From: Nodosilinea nodulosa PCC 7104
Lineage (GTDB): Bacteria > Cyanobacteriota > Cyanobacteriia > Phormidesmidales > Phormidesmidaceae
Reading direction: 5' to 3'
Length of the DNA: 64,000 nucleotides
Assembly: GCF_000309385.1 (NCBI RefSeq)
Contig: NZ_JH976537.1
Span: 5,911,388-5,975,387 of the forward strand
The notes below the pieces were generated by a model. The model was not told the DNA's origin. It did not search any database and saw nothing but the letters and a program-made list of their open reading frames with translations. Positions 61,043 to 64,000 of this stretch are shown piece by piece. The number at the start of each line of letters is the position of its first letter. The stretch's first letter is position 1. The translations under genes and the position numbers were made by a program.

Positions 61043-63559
61043 ATGACTGTATCCGACCGGGTGATCTTTTTACAGGAGCGCACGCCCCTGACCCTGCTGC
61101 CTGCGACCACCCTGGCCCCCCTGGCCCGCCGCTTAGACACCATTTCCCTGGCGGCGGGTGAGACGGTGATCGAAGCGGGGCAAGACCCAGACGGGCTCTA
61201 CATTGTTTGGCAGGGCAGGCTCGAGACCGTGGCCGAGCTGGGCGGCGTCAGCTTTTTGCCCGGCGCAGTATTTAACCTGGAGGCGCTGCTGCTGGAGCAG
61301 CCCGTGGAGCAAACCGTTCGCACGATCACCGATAGCACCCTGTGGTTTATCGATCGCGCCCAGTTCCAGGCGCTAGTCGAGCAGTACCCCGGTATTTTGC
61401 AAACCTTCACCAGGCAGCTGGTGGATGCGGTCAAGCGGCTGTCGTTTCAGTTCGACCTGGAGCAGGAGCGCCAGGGGGTGCTGCGCCCCTACCAGGTGGC
61501 CAAAGCGCGGCGGGGGGTAATTGGCCGCAGCCGCTACGCCGATCGCCTCCGGGCCGAAATTCGCGAGGCCGCCAGCCACCGCAAGTCGGTCCTCATTTTT
61601 GGCGAGCCGGGGCTGGAGAAAGACAACCTCGCCGCCCTGATTCACTTTGGCTCGACCCAGCGGCGGCTGCCGATTATCAAGGTAGACTGCGGCCAGCTCC
61701 AGGCCAGCGGAGCCGATCTGTTTGGGCGATCGGGCGGGCGGCTGGGTCTGTTAGCCGCGCTGGGGCCAGGAACCCTGGTGCTCAACAACCCCAACGAACT
61801 CGACGCCGACCTGGTCAAACCCGTGGCCCAGCTGCTCAAAACCGGGCAGTATCGGCCCGTGGGCCGCAACGGCGAAACCGCCCCCCTGGTAAATGCCGAA
61901 GCCCGGATTATTCTGCTCTCAGAACAGGGGCTGCCTGCGCTGAGCGAGGCGATCGCAGAAACCATCAAGGTGCCGCCGCTGCGGGTGCGCAAGGCCGATA
62001 TCGAAGACTGGGTCAACTACTACCTATCGCTGATCTGCCGCCGCCGGGGCACCGGGCGCATAACGGTGACGCCCGAGGCGATTCGCCGCTTGCAGTCCTA
62101 CGATTTCCCCAACAACCTGCGCGAGCTAGAGAACCTGGTGGAGCGGGCCGCCGCCCAGATGGCCGGGGGCGGGCTGATTACCGAAGAAATTATCTGGCCT
62201 GCCCAGAGCAAAAAGAAACAGCTGCGGCTGAACTTGCTCAACCGCTACCCCGACCTGCGGCGGTTTTTGCGCAGCCCCTGGTGGCCCGATCGCATCAACT
62301 ACGGCATCACCCTCACCCTGTTTGCGGTGGTCATTGCGGTGCTGTGGTTTGGCCCTCAGCGGCGCGAAGAGAACGTGGCGCTGACGGTGTTTTGGGCCTG
62401 GTGGTGGCCCCTGGTGCTGCTGAGCTTTCCCTTTGTGGGGCGGCTGTGGTGCGCCGTGTGTCCGTTTATGATCTACGGCGAAGTCACCCAGTGGATGTCT
62501 CAAAAGCTGTTTCCCGGTCGCCTCAAACGCTGGCCCCGGCAGTCGGCGGAGCGCTGGGGGGCCTGGTTTTTGTTTGCCCTGTTTGCCCTGATTTTGATCT
62601 GGGAAGAGGTGTGGCACCTGGAAGATGCCGCCTACCTCTCCGCCTGCCTGCTGCTGCTGATTACCGCCGGGGCGATGATCTTTTCGGCCCTGTTTGAGCG
62701 CCGGTTTTGGTGCCGCTACCTGTGCCCCATCGGCGGCATGAACGGCATGTTTGCCAAGCTCTCCATGACCGAGCTGCGGGCGCAGCAGGGCACCTGTTCC
62801 GCCGAATGCACCACCTACCAGTGCTACAAGGGCGGCCCCGCCAAGGGAGAAGGCCAGGAGACCAACGGCTGTCCGCTGTACTCCCACCCGGCCCAGCTGG
62901 AAGACAACCGCGACTGCGTGCTGTGCATGACCTGCCTCAAGGCCTGCCCCCACCGCTCGGTGGAGCTGAACCTGCGCCCCCCCGGCATTGAGCTGTGGAC
63001 CACCCACAAGCCCCGCGCCGCCGAGGTGGCGCTAATGTTTTTGCTGCTGGGGGCGGTGTACCTGCACCGTCTGCCCGAGATCCAGGCTCAGCTGGGCCTT
63101 CAGCTGCCGCTGGATACGGCGCTGGGGCACAGCCTGGTGGCGCTGGGGGTGCTGGCGCTGCCCGCCCTGCTGCCCCTAGGTGTCGAGGGCATTCAATGGA
63201 TCTGGCGGAAAAGCCGGGGACTGCCCCGGCGCCCGGTGGTGCGACTGGCCTACGGCTATTTGCCCCTGGTGTGGGCGGCCAATTTGGCCCACTATCTGCG
63301 CCTGGGTCTGGGGGAGGGTGGGCGTATTTTGCCCGTGTCTTTAGCCACCTTTGGCGGCTCAGGGGTAAATCTGCCGGTTTGGGTTGCCCACCCCGCAGTG
63401 GTAGCCTTCTTGCAGGGTGCAACGCTGCTGTTGGGCGTGGCGCTGTCGCTATGGCTGACGGCTAAGATTGGTCGCCAGTCTGGCCCGCAGCGGCGGGTTC
63501 AGCACGTCTGCACTGGACTGCTGGGGTTGAGCCTGTGGTGGCTGATCCCAGGGTTTTGA
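61043..63559 (+). CDS. cNMP-binding / AAA+ (sigma54-activator-like) / NapH-type polyferredoxin fusion
   Basis: An 838-residue fusion. Residues 1-135 are a CRP-like cyclic-nucleotide domain (AAGETVIEAGQDPDGLYIVW). Residues about 150-395 resemble the AAA+ core of sigma54 activators (PPLRVRKADIEDWVNYYL, FPNNLRELENLVERA), but Walker A is altered (GEPGLEKDN at 187) and no GAFTGA loop is seen. From about residue 425 come membrane helices and Cys clusters: C470-C473-P, C557-C561-P and CVLCMTCLKACP (625-636), as in NapH/NosR/CcoG electron carriers. The likely role is controlled electron transfer across the membrane; cyanobacteria lack sigma54. Confidence 0.85.
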   Translation: MTVSDRVIFLQERTPLTLLPATTLAPLARRLDTISLAAGETVIEAGQDPDGLYIVWQGRLETVAELGGVSFLPGAVFNLEALLLEQPVEQTVRTITDSTLWFIDRAQFQALVEQYPGILQTFTRQLVDAVKRLSFQFDLEQERQGVLRPYQVAKARRGVIGRSRYADRLRAEIREAASHRKSVLIFGEPGLEKDNLAALIHFGSTQRRLPIIKVDCGQLQASGADLFGRSGGRLGLLAALGPGTLVLNNPNELDADLVKPVAQLLKTGQYRPVGRNGETAPLVNAEARIILLSEQGLPALSEAIAETIKVPPLRVRKADIEDWVNYYLSLICRRRGTGRITVTPEAIRRLQSYDFPNNLRELENLVERAAAQMAGGGLITEEIIWPAQSKKKQLRLNLLNRYPDLRRFLRSPWWPDRINYGITLTLFAVVIAVLWFGPQRREENVALTVFWAWWWPLVLLSFPFVGRLWCAVCPFMIYGEVTQWMSQKLFPGRLKRWPRQSAERWGAWFLFALFALILIWEEVWHLEDAAYLSACLLLLITAGAMIFSALFERRFWCRYLCPIGGMNGMFAKLSMTELRAQQGTCSAECTTYQCYKGGPAKGEGQETNGCPLYSHPAQLEDNRDCVLCMTCLKACPHRSVELNLRPPGIELWTTHKPRAAEVALMFLLLGAVYLHRLPEIQAQLGLQLPLDTALGHSLVALGVLALPALLPLGVEGIQWIWRKSRGLPRRPVVRLAYGYLPLVWAANLAHYLRLGLGEGGRILPVSLATFGGSGVNLPVWVAHPAVVAFLQGATLLLGVALSLWLTAKIGRQSGPQRRVQHVCTGLLGLSLWWLIPGF

Positions 63560-63772
63560 TCAGATTAAATCAGGGTTATGGCCCCTATCGATTTGCCCCC
63601 CGTCGCCGTGTAAAGTTTTAGCCTGGGTTTGGCCCCAGGTAATGCCCCCAACAGTCGCCCCCAGGTACAGCCTGGTAGGGTACCTTTTACTCCAAGAGAG
63701 CGCACCTACGACTAACCGTTTACCCTCCAGTTTCGTCACTCTGCTTTGAGTTCCTACCTATCGGTTTTGCCC

Positions 63773-64000
63773 ATGTTCCAGGAAAGTTCGCTGGACTTCA
63801 AACTGGTTCAACGCGTCTGCTTGCTCCAGCAGGCCCTCGATCAAGCCAAAGAATCTATCGAAGAGATGCAGGAGCAGATGGCCAACCACCAGATGCTCCA
63901 GGCCCACCTCGCCCAAACCGAGGAATATTCCAACGTTCAGCAAAAGATTATTGTCAACCTCAAGCAGCAGCTAGAGGCCAAAGACCATTGGCAGTCCGAC
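63773..64000 (+). CDS. coiled-coil protein, N-terminal part
   Basis: The first 76 codons of a gene cut by the window edge. From ATG 63773 the product is a continuous helix with heptad character (VCLLQQALDQAKESIEEMQE, AQTEEYSNVQQKIIVNLKQQ). It resembles conserved cyanobacterial coiled-coil proteins of unknown role. Confidence 0.7.
   Translation, partial: MFQESSLDFKLVQRVCLLQQALDQAKESIEEMQEQMANHQMLQAHLAQTEEYSNVQQKIIVNLKQQLEAKDHWQSD

Overview
The window is chromosomal DNA from a GC-rich, phycobilisome-bearing cyanobacterium, probably filamentous and of the Leptolyngbya/Nodosilinea/Phormidium kind; that placement is an inference. The support is petB-petD (cytochrome b6f), ctpA (D1 processing protease), a CpcL-type rod linker, a DnaE gene ending in the split-intein half typical of cyanobacteria, and very frequent GCGATCGC (HIP1) octamers. 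I see no rRNA, tRNA or CRISPR array.

Layout. 1-5.4 kb: a minus-strand run with a Tat-exported protein (cut by the window edge), a small membrane protein, peptide deformylase, a zinc-ribbon protein, a glycosyltransferase, an anti-sigma kinase and petBD with its terminator. 5.4-12 kb: ctpA, an HD phosphohydrolase, a GT-C membrane protein and dnaE-N with its intein half. 12-15 kb: an AT-rich accessory patch with a nuclease-like gene and a DUF433/DUF5615 toxin-antitoxin operon. 15-27 kb: core genes (thioredoxin-domain protein, MidA-type methyltransferase, cpcL, hydrolases, two ABC exporter genes split by a TumE-type toxin-antitoxin pair, SGNH hydrolase). 27-33 kb: a strongly accessory zone with decayed toxin-antitoxin genes, a PD-(D/E)XK gene broken by a 7-bp duplication, an intact IS630-type element inside a RAYT remnant, a MITE with an 8-bp target duplication, and a DUF2283 pair. 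33-52 kb: metabolic and membrane genes (SRAP, SDRs, MerR regulator, aldo/keto reductase, TMEM175, DedA, DUF421), a two-component system, an ABC exporter, a RCK-type channel, a subtilase and a lipase. 52-57 kb: repeats followed by an AT-rich, defence-like island (Abi-alpha, hydrolase with Cys at the nucleophile position, HEPN-like protein, PIN fragment). 57-64 kb: a STAND/WD40 protein with 14 WD blades, a cNMP/AAA+/polyferredoxin fusion, and the start of a coiled-coil gene.

The most unusual points are the two accessory islands, where mobile repeats nest in one another and cut genes; a possible small regulon marked by 11-bp direct repeats in front of a lipoprotein gene and two short membrane-protein genes, one of them next to the two-component system; the fusion of a sigma54-activator-like domain to an electron-transfer membrane module in a lineage not known to have sigma54; and low-complexity repeats that have expanded in frame inside two large proteins. 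All function calls rest on motif reading without a database search.
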